Assembly: GCA_023846275.1 (NCBI GenBank)
Contig: CM043868.1
Location: 9,195,653-9,259,652, forward strand
Origin: Vanilla planifolia
Lineage: Eukaryota; Streptophyta; Magnoliopsida; Asparagales; Orchidaceae
Reading direction: 5' to 3'
DNA length: 64,000 nucleotides
Below the pieces are notes generated by a model. It saw nothing but the letters and a program-made list of their open reading frames with translations, searched no databases and was not told where the DNA came from. Of the stretch, positions 20,474 through 32,736 are shown piece after piece (positions within the stretch are counted from its first letter, which is position 1; the number at the start of each line of letters is the position of its first letter). Both the position numbers and the translations under genes were made by a program.

Positions 20474-23400
20474 ACTTCTTTCTAAAACTTAGTGATGATG
20501 TCATGTGTTAATGGGTGCTTTTTTGCTTGTTGAGTTCCAATGTGTTTTGAGTCATAATAAGGGAACTTGAAGTACTATAGTAAAAACAATGCATTGAGTT
20601 TCTGATTAGTTTGTCGCTATTGTTTGGGTCTACATTGAATCTAAGTTCAACACATAGGCCTTTCCAATTTTCTTAACCTCAAAAGTTATGATATTTCTTT
20701 CTTCTTCTAGATTAAGAATTATGTTAGTATGTAGATCAATTCATGGGTGATGAAAAATAGGACATAATATGAAGTAAAAAAGTGAGGTGTCTAAGCTCAA
20801 AAAGACTCATAGAGTTGTTGAGGTCTTAAGATGGTGGCCTCAAATAGTTGACTCTAGAAAGTCTTAAGATAGGATCATGGGTGTTTGAAGCATGGTATGG
20901 TCTTGAGATATTAATTGCTTGAGTGAATTCAATCCGTGATTTCAAAAGCAAGGTTATAACCTTCGTCATGATTTAAGTACTTCATAGATCCTTTGTTCAT
21001 TTATGAAGTTAGTTTCCTAGAAGATAAATGGTATTTATGGAAAAAAATAGTTCTCTATTGAAGCTGATTGCTAAGCCTCAAATTTTAGAGACAATCAACC
21101 ACACGCAAAAGTAAATTAATAAAACATTTCTTCCAAATATCATTGCCTCTCCTACTTTATCGCCAAATGTTGTTTGCACAACTTCCACTTGTATATCCAA
21201 TCTTGTAAACTTGATCGAATTCCAATCTAGATTGTATAACATATATCTATCAAAGACACTTTGTTATCTTGCATTTAAAACAATATTGACACTTTTATTT
21301 ACAATTCCCCAACTACAAAAATTAAATCGATTATTGTTGTAATTCTATCATAACTAACAACAAATGCGTACATCTCAATTATTTTTTGAGACAACCACTA
21401 ATAAGATAATCACATTGATAATGTATTCTTAAATTTTCTTATTAAAAATTTAAAAAATTATCATAAATTAGGTAGCTTATATAGAAATAGTAAACTAGTC
21501 ATAATAATTATTAACATTTCATAATCAAATCACCATCTAAAGACCACAAAAATTAAAATAAGAAGATAGACACAATAGAATCACAACACAAAAGATTGCT
21601 GTGGAAACCTTGTAAGAAGGTAAAACAAATGAGAGAAGCTCGAGAAGGGGGATGGCCATTCAAAAACCTTGGAGTGACTAGAAACTAAAATCCTTAGTAG
21701 ATCAAGGAGACTTGTTGCAAACACTTAACAACATAATAGATAAGTGATTGCAAAGATTCAAGAAGAAATGTCTTTGATCTATAAGTAGAGGAGTTCTTTA
21801 TTAACAAAAACAAGTTATAGAATAACGTTAAGGTTTTAAAACAAAAATTGGAGATGCAATGTTGTCAAACTAAGGTGAATGAAAGTACAACAATGACGTG
21901 AAGAAAAAAAAATGCACTAGAGAATAACAATAATAATAATAATAATAATAATAAAAGAGTTTTGAGTGAAACAATAGTTAAAGTAAAACAGGAGTTGAAC
22001 AATGCTATTAAATTCATTAGGTGTTTTTAGAGAGAAATGTCATGAACCCAAAGCAAGAATGAATAAGGTTGTCATTGAGATGGTGGTGGCAAGGATGGAA
22101 GAATTATACTTGACGGACATAATGAACTTCCAAAATATGATTGGGTTATTAATGTTATTGTTAATCAAGAAGAATTTATTACACATTTTCTAAATAAGAT
22201 ATAGACATACACGCTTTAGCAAAGAGGACATTGGCCATTTGATGTGACTTGCATCTGCACACCACATTAAATTGGTTCAAATAGGATGTGTTTGTACTCA
22301 TTATAATCAATATGAAACCCTTATTTCAACACTAGTATAAAATAAGTCTTCATCTTATAAATTGCACCCAAATGGGAACATCCTTAAGAAAATAGTTTAT
22401 TTCACTTTTCCTACACTTATAATCAAGATGTTGATGTAATTTCTTGTGTGTAAAAAAATAATTCTTCTGTTACTATATGCTCAACTTCTTACACTCGCCT
22501 CCCTTATTATGGACACTATATCTTTGTTATTTGTGATTGGTTGTACATAAGATATAATAAAGATAAACTCAATTGATAAATGAATAGAAGAAGATAATTT
22601 CAATGGTTAATGATAGATGACACATTCTCAAAAAGTACAATAATATGTCATACATCTTATTTAACAATTATTTCCCAATGAGAAAAATCCCAAAAGTGTG
22701 AAGTAGGTGATAATGGCTAACCATTACGGTTTCTCTAAGAAATATCCTTTTTTCGTTGGATAAATGACTACTCTTCTTTTAAGGAATAGAACAATTAGGG
22801 TTGACAATATGGTCTATTATGTTTTTCATTAACTTTTTTTCATCATCTTTTAGCATTTCTTCTTTGCATTATACACAAAACCTTACCTCTTTTGCTTCCA
22901 CCTTTTTATTTCATGATTGAAGAAAACTAGGAAAATTGATTTTGCTACCCTAGGTCATAACTATGCCCATTTTATACTATATGGCTAAAATAACTTAAGA
23001 AAATAATCAATGAAAATACTTCTCCTTCTTTGCCCATCCTTTCTTCTTCCTTGGGTAATAAGAAACAAAAACCTTATTTACATTATTGTTTTGTATCATT
23101 CATTCTATCACAATCTTCTTATCCCTTATCATCATGTGTAACGAATAGACATGTCTTTGGCATAGTTGTTACATAATCAAACCCTAACTTTATTACCATA
23201 ATTATGTTATTCAATGAATTCTATGGGTTTTAAAAATAAATTAAAGTTTAGTGATATTTAGAACTATTCTAAATTAAAGGGGTAAACATTATCTATAATA
23301 GTCAATTAAAAAATTAATTACTTTAGTTCATGTTAATTAGATTAGAAAAGCTTGAAAATGTTAAACTTTATTACTAAATATCGAATCCCTCTCCCATTTT

Positions 23401-24190
23401 ACTCTCTTGTTAGCCCTTATCATTCCTATTTATGCCTTCATTAGCCTCTTCTTCTCTCTAACAATTTTTCTTATTCTATCTTTCACTCTATTACAATGCT
23501 CTTTTTCTTCATTTTTAATTGTCAAATCTCTCTTACTATTCATTCTCCTCCTTTTTTCACTCCAATGAAAAATAAGGCTCCATCATATTCAATATTGTAT
23601 CTCTCTATTTGTAGTCCCTTTCATAAGTTGTCACTAATCTTTTTTTAGGGTTGTCACTACCAAGATAAGAATAGTGTTGCCTCTTCCATTGGTCATTTCT
23701 TCCTTTAGAGTCATTTTGTCATTCTTGTTGTCTTTGATAATAATAGTGTCTCTTGTTTAGTGTTGATTATGTTGTCACTAAAATTACAAGATATTGTCAA
23801 GATTTGCAAGCACGACCACCCATGGTGGAATCATCTCCTCTCCTTTGGTGAGTTTAATTATTATCAAAGTTTTGCAATTAATTATTGCTTTCGTGTATTT
23901 TATTTTATTATGTTCATAGGTATTTACATAAATCATTTTTGTAGGCATAGATTAATAACATATTTAGCGTGGATTTCTTAAGTCTTAATGTAGGCTAAAT
24001 ATGGGTTAAATATTGATGATATTTTATGAGAAAAAGTATTCTTACTTAAATGTAATATCTAGATTCATTTTATTTTACTATAGATAAAATGTCTTAAGTA
24101 CTTTGTGAGAGCTTTGATCAAGAAATATTATAAGCTTAATTCAAATTATATAATTTTTTATTTTAATAATATTATATAATAATAACTCCT
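20474..24190 (+). repeat. PLR 3'-flank repeat, copy in B1; no gene seen
   Basis: Homologous to the other flank copies, and closest by eye to 46475-49167 and 56985-58920. It contains a (TAA)n tract at 21930-21954. Small open frames near 22002 and 23760 recur in other copies but are disrupted there, and no protein is supported. Confidence 0.82.
21930..21954 (+). repeat. (TAA)n microsatellite, about 25 bp
   Basis: Trinucleotide tract inside the flank repeat. The same site carries longer tracts at 47909-47961 and 58436-58483. In A-type flanks it is only a few bases, for example 'ctactaaaaaag' near 7180. Confidence 0.9.
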
Positions 24191-25960
24191 TATGCCTTTA
24201 TCTCTATAAATGCAACTCTTGAGCAAGTTAATTTGTTTGTTTAGCTTATTCAATTAGCAAAGTCATTCTCCATATGTTATTATTATATATTTTGAGTAGA
24301 TGAAATGTTAGTGTTATGCACAATTACAAATAAATTTGATCACATGTACCCTTGCTCATAGTTCTTTATGTTGGGTCCTAAGAAGGCACACCAAGAGAGG
24401 GGTGAATTACTATTGTAAAACTTAAAAATAAATTCTTTTGGTAAACTAAATAAAGCTTTTAGAATTAACCTAATTATATCACACCTCTTGTTGATTTCCT
24501 TAAAATTTTGCAAGATTATCAAGTAGAGTACCCTTTTAATGGCTATGATAGAATGATCAATTGCAATAAAAATAATAAGTAGGAGAATGAGATGTAAGGT
24601 GTTTAAATTGTTTGACTTAAGCTCAGGCCCACATCCACCCCTATGCTATCTACTTGAGCACCATTATACTAATAATTCCTTCATCGTAGGTGGAACCTAA
24701 TTATAAGCTGAGATTTTTCATAAATCATTTGCAACCCAAATCTACTCAGCATTATCCAAGTGTGTGCTCGACCAATCCTCTCCACATTGAGCAACTCAAA
24801 GATATAACCAAGAAAAACAAATAAAAAGAATCAATATGAAGCACAATCTCACATAATTTTAAAAAATATATAAATACAAATAAATAACTATAAATCGAAC
24901 AATATTACAATTCAAATAGCTTTGTGATTTGCAAAGATGAAGTAATTTTTAAATTTTTCTAACTTTTAAGCAATCTTGCTTGATGTTGTTTTGAAATCAA
25001 CTTTTTATGGAGACTAGAACTTTTGTGCTTAGGAATTCTGTCCTTAGTTTTCTTTAAAACTTCATCAATCAATTCCTTTGGTTTAAATTAGTACTTATAG
25101 TGTTTCAATCCATAGGATTATTTAAGAAAGGTTGAACAACCCTTTTAATAGCTAAATAATTTTTTTTATTAGACTAGCAATTAGACATTTTATGTTTTGC
25201 ATGCACCATACATTATGCATGTTTTGAACTTTGCATTTTATGCATTAATAAAATAACATGCTATATGAATATCTCAATTTTTAAGGCTATGTTGTGCATT
25301 TCAATCATAATGAAAACCATATGATATGAATTCTTATGCAGTATGATTTTTTTTGTTTGTGTTAATGCAAGTCCTAGTTGAACATAATGTTAACATAATA
25401 TTAATGTATCATATGTATTAATGTTACATTTTGTATGGTGTAGTGAATTTCAATTATTTGTTATTTATATTCCCATTGTCATGTTTAAAGAACTTGAACA
25501 TTTAAGTTATTAAGGACTAGCATATCATCTATTATCATTTACACTCCACTCATCTTAACAAGCTGGTCTAATGCAAGGGTTCATTTCCTAGTTTAAGCTA
25601 AACAATTTTTACATTGCTGACACCATACCACACATAATTATTGTGTGCCACTTTTATTAGTAAGACAAATAATCTAATTCCTCATTCAAACTCTAAATAA
25701 TATACTATACTATGCCATTAAGGACAAAAAATGGTGAGAAGTAAATGTTAGGAGATATCCCAATAGTTGAATCACTAGATAAGGAGAGACTCTTAGTTGA
25801 CTCATACATGGAGAGGTACATGGATGAATTATCTCACATTAGTTACTAAGAGAATGATTATAATATTTATAAAAGATGCCATGACCTTAAGATATTAAGG
25901 TATCTTTTGAGGATAAAACCTACTTGAGTTAGGTTAAGACAACCTAAGGAGATACTTTTA
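24191..25960 (+). other. Upstream region of block B, no gene seen
   Basis: AT-rich non-coding DNA. 24191-25500 matches 62665-64000 in B3 closely and 36870-37710 in A2 more distantly. The rest is unique in this window. No promoter or coding signal was recognised. Confidence 0.6.
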
Positions 25961-28460
25961 GTGACCCATCATTGGCCATTACCAGATTTTGGTGAAATAA
26001 CATCTTATTTTTTCTCTTTTCTCTTAACATTTTGAAATATATGGATGAATAATATCAATTTTAATAATCATTTATGTATCTTTTTTGGCTCAAAAAAAAA
26101 ACATAAAATCACACATCAAGTGATTATTAAAGTATATTCCAAATCATTATATGCTAACTCTCCATCTTGATAGCCTCATCAAGTGCCTTCTTTTGATTTG
26201 AAAGCATTAGGTTAACATAGGCATGAGCTAATCGATAATATTACTTTTTCATCATCTCTTAATATATACATTTTAGCAAACATCATACATCAATAAAAAA
26301 ATCTTTTATGTATATAATGTCTATTTTCATACATCTCTAATTTAATCTTTTAATTAATTAATCAATGACTCTATCTTAATGTTACACATTGTATTCAAAT
26401 AAATATACATGAATACAAGATTTTTTTCTACATCTTAAATCTAATTAGTGATCTTATCAAGGCTTAGATTTTTGCTCCATACCTTAGTTGTTATAGTACC
26501 CAAGAGTATTTTTTCAATTTATTTTTTACCACTTGTATAACTCTTTTTAAAATCACTCAAAATATCTTCACATGCTCTTTACTTTCCTCACTTAATTATG
26601 GTTGAACATTGTACCTCTTAAGTTTCAAAAAGAAAACTTTATAAGTCATACACAATATCTTAAACTTTTTCTCATGACTTTTCACATGATCCTTCAAATA
26701 TCTTTAATTATTGTATCCCTTCATGTGGACGACTTTTCACTATCTAACCTTTTATTTACAAAGATTTCTTATTATTTAAACTTCAATTATGTTAGTTTTT
26801 CTAGTCATCTGATGTTTTAGACTTTAAGTGTTTTTTAGTTTTTAATAAACATACAAGATTACCATATTTATACTATACATTTCTTTGACCTTTTCTAAGT
26901 CTCTATTCATTTCTTCTTATTATACTATTATGATCTCATTATCATACTATATGATAAATCCTTATAAACCATAATTGATGATAGTCTATGCTCTTTTAAT
27001 TAGTCATGCTTAAATACTAAGCATACCATATTATATGATCATTTTAAGGTATCTTTCATTGGATGCTTTTACGCTGACACTGCTTCATTTTCTCATCATA
27101 TTATAATGTGGTTAGATAAACTTTTATTAAATTATACGATCCAATACTTTATAGATTCCCTCTTTACATATGGTCATGCTAATAGTTTTTTTTGTCATAC
27201 TTGTACTAAGTGTTGGACTTTACACTCCATCATATTTGTATACTCATATCCATCTTATTGTATGATATTATATTATCTACCTAATATTTGTTCATATTTG
27301 TTAATGACTAAATGGATTTTTATGATCATCTTGTTTGATCCTAAGGTAACTTAAATATTAACACATGTCCCACATTTATTATCTCTCTTACATGATTATA
27401 TCATATGATACTCTATTATATTATTATATAATGAACTCCTTCCCTAATTAACCAATTAGATAGCTCTGATCCGTAGTTGATAATAGCCTATCATACTTGT
27501 TTGTTATTATAATCATACTGGTATGTCCCAATTTAATCTTATAAATTTATTCATCTGATTAATTCTCTCCTTTGATAGTATTGTACCTATGATATTGTAT
27601 TGTATAATATCTTAAAAGTTTTGGAACATATTTATAAAATCCCAAAAATATTTATAAAATTATTGAAATATTTAGAATAAAATCATTTTTTATAACCCAT
27701 CTTTCCTCAAAATAAAGAAATATTATCTAATATTCTTCTTTTTAACATATCATAATTTGAATTTAATAAATATTTTCCTCTAACTTTTGTGATGTTGATA
27801 TCTTGGTCTCACTATATTGAGATATTGACTCATGGGCTATCCTATAAAGACCTAAGATTTTTTTTCTTAATAAATAATCTCAAAATCTTAAGATCATATA
27901 ATCTTATATAAATATAAGAATCACTCCCTTAATAGTTAATATGAGATAATTCATTCATGTAACCCTCCACCTAAAAGCCTAAAAGGAGCCACCCCTTGCT
28001 CCAGTGATACTAATCTCAAGACATTATTCGACATTCATTCCATAACTTTTTTGGTTAGGGTACTACAAACCTCACCAGCTTTTACTTGGTTTATCCTTGA
28101 GCCACATCAACTAGTGTGGTTCGACTATGATACCATAAATGTGGTGACCCTTCATTGGTCATTATTGAATTTTGGAAATGACTTGTACAATTAAGTTGAA
28201 GTATCATATTTTTCATATTTTTTAGAAGGCATCTACAAACAATATCAATGTTAACAATCCTTTATATATCCTTTTTAGCTTAAATAAAACTAATATAAAA
28301 TCATATATTTTTTTATAATAATATAAAATCATAAATGTAGTGACAATTGTTGTATCTTTTAAATCATCACATCTAGCTCTCACTTCATTTAGTAGCCTCA
28401 TAAAGATAAATTCCTTTGACTTGAATGTGTTAAGACAAAATTGGCATATGCTAATCATAC
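25961..28460 (-). mobile_element. Possible old, non-coding LTR element (two diverged LTR-like copies)
   Basis: About 280-300 bp starting at 25961 (gtgaccCatcattgg...) resembles 28143-28455 (gtgaccCttcattgg...) throughout, including shared 'caat(t/g)tt(a)ata(a/c)tc' and 'gctaatc' stretches. Just left of the right copy, the minus strand reads TGGTATCATAGTCGAAC (28133-28117). This is one or two changes from the initiator-tRNA-Met primer-binding sequence TGGTATCAGAGC seen next to plant 5' LTRs. That geometry fits a minus-strand LTR element with a short, non-coding interior. The copies are strongly diverged and no target duplication was found, so this is tentative. Confidence 0.35.
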
Positions 28461-29970
28461 TAGTTTAGTGGAAAAAATTATACATTTATGTATAATATCA
28501 TATTATTTTGGTAATAGCTTGCAATAATATTTTGCAAAAATGTAACATAAATAAAACAAATGAGTATTTAAAGTAAAATGACAATAAATATAAAATTTTT
28601 ATACATATAAACCTTATGTACCTTTACACATTGCTCTCTTTCTTAGGACTTATTTTTTTCTCTTTTTAAATTATAAAAAAATTACTAGAATTATGTTTTT
28701 TTAAATTTAACAAAAGTTTAAAAATTAACTTAACATGAAATTTTCCAAAGATGCATAAGTAGGATTTTATAGAAAAAAAGATTGAGAGATTGAAAAAAAG
28801 AATCATCTATGTATTATAAACCAATGATATAATTGAATATTTGGATGCTTGAGTAGGATTTGAAATTGATACGAATCGAGATATGTGTCTTATGATTAAT
28901 AATCAACATACTGATATACTATTTTATAATAAAAGAATCTTTTAAAATTTATTGTGCATGACTTTGATCCTTAAAGTTTACTGAACACTTCAAGGTGTTT
29001 GAAGAATACTGATTCACTATTTTCAAAAATATATGAGTTTTTCATTATAACTAAACCTATTTCATATTAAGTAAGCCTATTATAATAAAATATTGAATAT
29101 TGATGGCTTGACTCATCAAACACAAATGTGATCTAATAATCTTCTTTTTCTTATGATTACAAGTCATAAATATTTACATAAAAATATAATAAATAAAAAC
29201 ATATATTTTTATCTAAACTATGATTATTCTCCCCTTTTAACATCATAAAAAAGTACAATTTATGTAATTTCTAATATAACATTAAAGAGATTTTGCAAAT
29301 GTATAGACCAAATCCTACCTTAAATGTACATACTCTAATTTTACTAATTATAATATCTAATAAAATAAAATCTTATATTTTTGTGAATTTTTATTTAATG
29401 ATAAACTTGATTATATATTCTTAGCAACAAGCTTAATATTATTTGTAACAGTTGCATCTTTTCATATAGTTTATTCTTGAATACCCACTTAGCTTTTATC
29501 AATTCTCAATTAACTAATTTCTATGCTTAATTTTTCTCAAGTCTAACTATCAATTCATGACATGAACTTACAACCTTAAGGGTTTCTTCAACAAGTATGG
29601 TTCTATAAAAGATACAAATATACTTGATCAATTTCTCTAATAAAAACTCGTGTTCTAACTCCTTGAGTAGTAATTATTAAATTTATTTGTACGAATTTAG
29701 ATACTCTAAACTCAAGATAGTTGTTAACAAGCTTCTTCTTTATATTCTCTATTATCTAATTTACTTTCTTCTTCCTTCAATTCTAGATTTACCAATGATT
29801 CTATCAAATCATTAAAATATTTATTTATTATCTTTATAATTAACTCAACAAGCAAAATTTGTATATTTTTATCTTTCTAATTTGTAAATCAAATTAACAA
29901 AATTTTCAATTGTCTTTTTTCTTTTCAAAAGAAAACAACTAATATAAATCCAAAAAAATTACGATCAAGT

Positions 29971-30043
29971 AAAGTACATACGTATCCTCAAAAGATACGT
30001 TTATTTGTGCAGTATAAAAGTACATACGTATCCTCAAAAGATA
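29971..30043. repeat. 27-bp direct repeats, each with an inner inverted repeat
   Basis: The sequence beginning AAAGTACATACGTATC and ending CTCAAAAGATA is present at 29971-29997 and 30017-30043. In the first copy CGTATC and GATACG form inverted arms around CTCAAAA. The second copy is identical through GATA, then differs. They lie about 620-690 bp upstream of the PLR start codon. Confidence 0.85.
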
Positions 30044-30164
30044 TGAATTGTTTGAATTATTTATTTTATTTTATTTTTATATGTGTGCAATATTATGTTT
30101 TTTTAATGTAGTATTCTTTTTTTAATAGTTTTTAAGTGATTTAGGTATTAGTATTTTTGCATTA

Positions 30165-30175
<11 letters not shown>

Positions 30176-30228
<53 letters not shown>
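30176..30228. repeat. (TA)n microsatellite, about 53 bp
   Basis: Uninterrupted alternating TA dinucleotides, 435 bp upstream of the PLR start codon. Confidence 0.95.
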
Positions 30229-30231
<3 letters not shown>

Positions 30232-30612
30232 GTTTAAATATTATAGTTATTGAAATATTGTATCAAGAGAAACAGACTTCAAATTCAATTAAAATTTAGT
30301 TAATTATTTACTATATGATAGTGATTTAAACCATCACAAAAATATTAAGATGTACTACGATGATTTAAACAATTGATATAATCCATCTGCTACATAAAAC
30401 AATCGTTAATTGTCACTATAGCCCGTTTATCTGTTACCAATAGCAATGGTTGCAAACATTGCTATAGATATGTTCCCCAAAAGATTTATTAAAATTATGT
30501 TGTTTAATGTTAATCAAATAATATTACTTTTATTTAAAATAGAATCTAAAAGTTTGAATAGTATTATGAATTTTCAATGTCATTAAACCCACCATGACTG
30601 CTTTTTCCTACT

Positions 30613-30662
30613 TATATATTTCATAGAGAGAGAGTGTGTGTGTGTGTGAGTGAGAAATAGAA
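30613..30662 (+). promoter_or_regulatory. Probable core promoter and 5' UTR of PLR exon 1
   Basis: TATATAT at 30613-30619 lies 44-50 bp before the ATG, followed by a purine-rich and GT-repeat leader (gagagagagtgtgtgtg). The spacing would leave a very short 5' UTR of about 15-25 nt. Function is inferred from position only. Confidence 0.5.
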
Positions 30663-31019
30663 ATGGAGATAGAGATAGAGCGAAGCGTTAAAGAGAAGAG
30701 CAAGGTTCTGGTGGTTGGTGGAACGGGGTACCTTGGTAGAAGGTTGGTTGGTGCAAGCTTAGCTGCGGGGCACCCTACCTTTGTGCTGCATCGGCCGGAG
30801 ATCGACGTCGACATAGACAAGGTGCAGCTGCTGCTGTTCTTTAAACAGCAAGGAGCTCGCCTCGTGGAAGGATCGTTCTCCAATCACCTGAGCCTCGTCG
30901 CTGCCGTCCGCCAAGTTGACGTGGTTATCTGCGCCATCGCCGGAGTTCACATCCGGAGTTATCATATACTTCTCCAGCTCAAGCTGGTCCACGCCATCAA
31001 AGAGGCCGGCAACATAAAG
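30663..31019 (+). CDS. PLR: Pinoresinol-lariciresinol reductase exon 1 (NADPH-binding part)
   Basis: This exon encodes 119 residues. After a short acidic and basic leader comes the Rossmann motif VLVVGGTGYLGRR, with GxxGxxG glycines at 19, 22 and 25. HRPEI follows at 43-47, then FFKQQGARLVEGSF, VDVVICAIAGVHIRS and LLQLKLVHAIKEAGNIK. This is the standard order for PLR and related NADPH-dependent lignan and isoflavonoid reductases. PLRs reduce pinoresinol to lariciresinol and then secoisolariciresinol in the cytosol. The AGVHIRS...ILLQLKLV stretch favours PLR over isoflavone reductase. The start is the first ATG after the TATA box, and the frame is intact. A donor GTTACT follows AAG at the usual family position (GN-[VI]-K | RF). 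The downstream part of the gene is missing, so a full enzyme cannot be made from this copy. Confidence 0.88.
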
Positions 31020-32577
31020 GTTACTGTTGGACTCTCTTTCTCTCTCTAACTTTATATAAAGAGCTTTGCTATAAAGTTTAATTAGTTTGGATTTTAAAAC
31101 ATTTATTTATCCACTTTAAAAATTTAAAAAACTTCTTAAATATTTTGTTTACCAATCACGCTTTAAATTACGTGTTTTAGCAAAAAAATAGATTAATTTT
31201 AAATTTAATAAATTTTTAAAGAAAATTTGATTTAACAAAAAGACTTGTATAAATTAAATCTTTAATTCATTGACACATAAAGTCGTCTTAGTGTTTCATA
31301 TTGTGTTTGTGAATAATTTTTCAGTTTAAAAAACTTTAAAAAAGATTTTAAATACAGTTTTATGTAGGCTAAAATGAAGTTTTATGCCTTATAGATAACA
31401 GAATAATAAGTTTTCACTCCATAGAAACAATAATTTCCGTTCATAGAAATTGAAAATAGATAACTTAAAAACAATTTAGATAAAAACTTTTAATTCAAAA
31501 AAAAAATATTTTCTCTCTGCAATTAATGTCGTCTGTATTTTTTAAATTTAATTTTTAATGCCGGCCTTGCTATGAAATTTAATTTTTAATTCATCTAAAT
31601 AACTTGTTTTTGGATTTCAAAAAGATTTCTTAGCGGTCTTAAAAAATCATATTATTTCCAGTATACTTTGCATGTCAATCATGTTGAATCAAATCTTTAT
31701 TTGATTTATACATACTTCCAAACTTAATATACTTTCTAAAAAAATTTGATTTAACTCGTAAACTTGTATAAATCAAATCTTTATACATACTTCCAAACTT
31801 AGTATACTTTCTAAAAAATTTTGATTTAACTCGTTTTTCGTATTGATTTTGTTTGTAAATAGTTTATGAATTTAAAAAATTTAAATAAACAAAAAATAAG
31901 TTTTATCCAAATTAAATAAAGATTTAAAAATTTAATTTTATAAGAAAAAACTTACTGCAAACTATTAAAAGATCAAGTTGAAATATAAATGAAAGATGTC
32001 TTACTGTCATCTGATTTTATTTCACATTCTCTTTTTTCTCATCCTCATATCAAATATTTATTTATTTACTTAATTTTTCTATTTATTCCTTATCGCCCTT
32101 TCTTTATAAATAGTTAAATAACAAATTTTAATTTTATAAAATAGTTAGTATTAGAAAACATGGATAAAAAGAACAAACATAATATTATACTTATAGGAAA
32201 AAAAGTAACCTAGAAGCAAATATTAGAATAAAAATATTTTAATTTAAAAAACTTAATATCTTCTTTCAAACAAGAATGTTAATTAGTATGTCATAAAAAC
32301 CTTACATGATATCTCATATATAGATTAATATTTTTTCTCTCTTTTTATATCTAACATAAAATAATTCTTTTTTGTATCTTAAAAAGTCTCATAAAAGTCT
32401 ATCAACTTAAATGTTAATTTTAGATTAATCTAAAAAAAATTACATCAATTCAAATTATCAAAAGAAGTGCATTATTTTAAATAGAAGAATTATATAACTT
32501 ATATTTTCACTTGAATTTTAAGTATCAATAAAGTGAGGAATAATAAAAGTTTAAACATCCTTTTTTTTTCTCGAAAG
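31020..32577 (+). other. PLR intron 1, 1558 bp
   Basis: Starts GTTACTG and ends with a T-rich tract and TCTCGAAAG. It is AT-rich with several short direct repeats, for example 'catacttccaaactta(g/a)tatactttctaaaaaa' near 31710-31740 and again near 31785-31815. No open frame. Its position between GNIK and RFFPSEFG is the expected intron site. Confidence 0.75.
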
Positions 32578-32736
32578 AGATTCTTTCCCTCCGAATTTGG
32601 GACTGACCCGGCAAGAATGGCACACGCATTGGCCCCTGGGAGAGTAACCTTCGACGATAAGATGGTGGTTAGGAAGGCAATAAAGGAAGCCAACATTCCC
32701 TTTACTTATGTTTCTGCAAATTGCTCCATGGGTTAG
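32578..32736 (+). CDS. PLR: PLR exon 2, truncated and fused to 3' flank
   Basis: The sequence reads RFFPSEFGTDPARMAHALAP, then GRVTFDDKMVVRKAIKEANI and PFTYVSANC. It matches PLR exon 2 and includes the lysine of the DDKMVVRK motif (residue 147 of the joined product), the proposed catalytic lysine of the family. PLR homology stops after the codon at 32722-32724. Four further codons (TCC ATG GGT TAG) run into sequence that in the other copies lies about 20 bp after the PLR stop codon. So a deletion joined the middle of exon 2 to the 3' flank, removing the rest of exon 2 and exons 3-5. Spliced to exon 1 this predicts about 171 residues, against roughly 310-317 for a working PLR. It would keep the cofactor fold but lose the C-terminal substrate region. 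Confidence 0.85.
   Translation, partial: RFFPSEFGTDPARMAHALAPGRVTFDDKMVVRKAIKEANIPFTYVSANCSMG

Larger units (their letters stand above)
28461..30600 (+). other. AT-rich DNA upstream of PLR exon 1; no gene seen
   Basis: Contains the 27-bp direct repeats at 29971-30043 and the (TA)n tract at 30176-30228. No open frame of note on either strand. Confidence 0.6.
20474..32732 (+). repeat. Segmental duplication block B, copy 1 (B1)
   Basis: Runs from the 3' flank of the broken PLR copy 1, through a long upstream region, to PLR exons 1-2. Partial copies are B2 (46475-49167) and B3 (56985 to the right edge). B1 is the only copy in the window that reaches exon 1. Confidence 0.82.
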
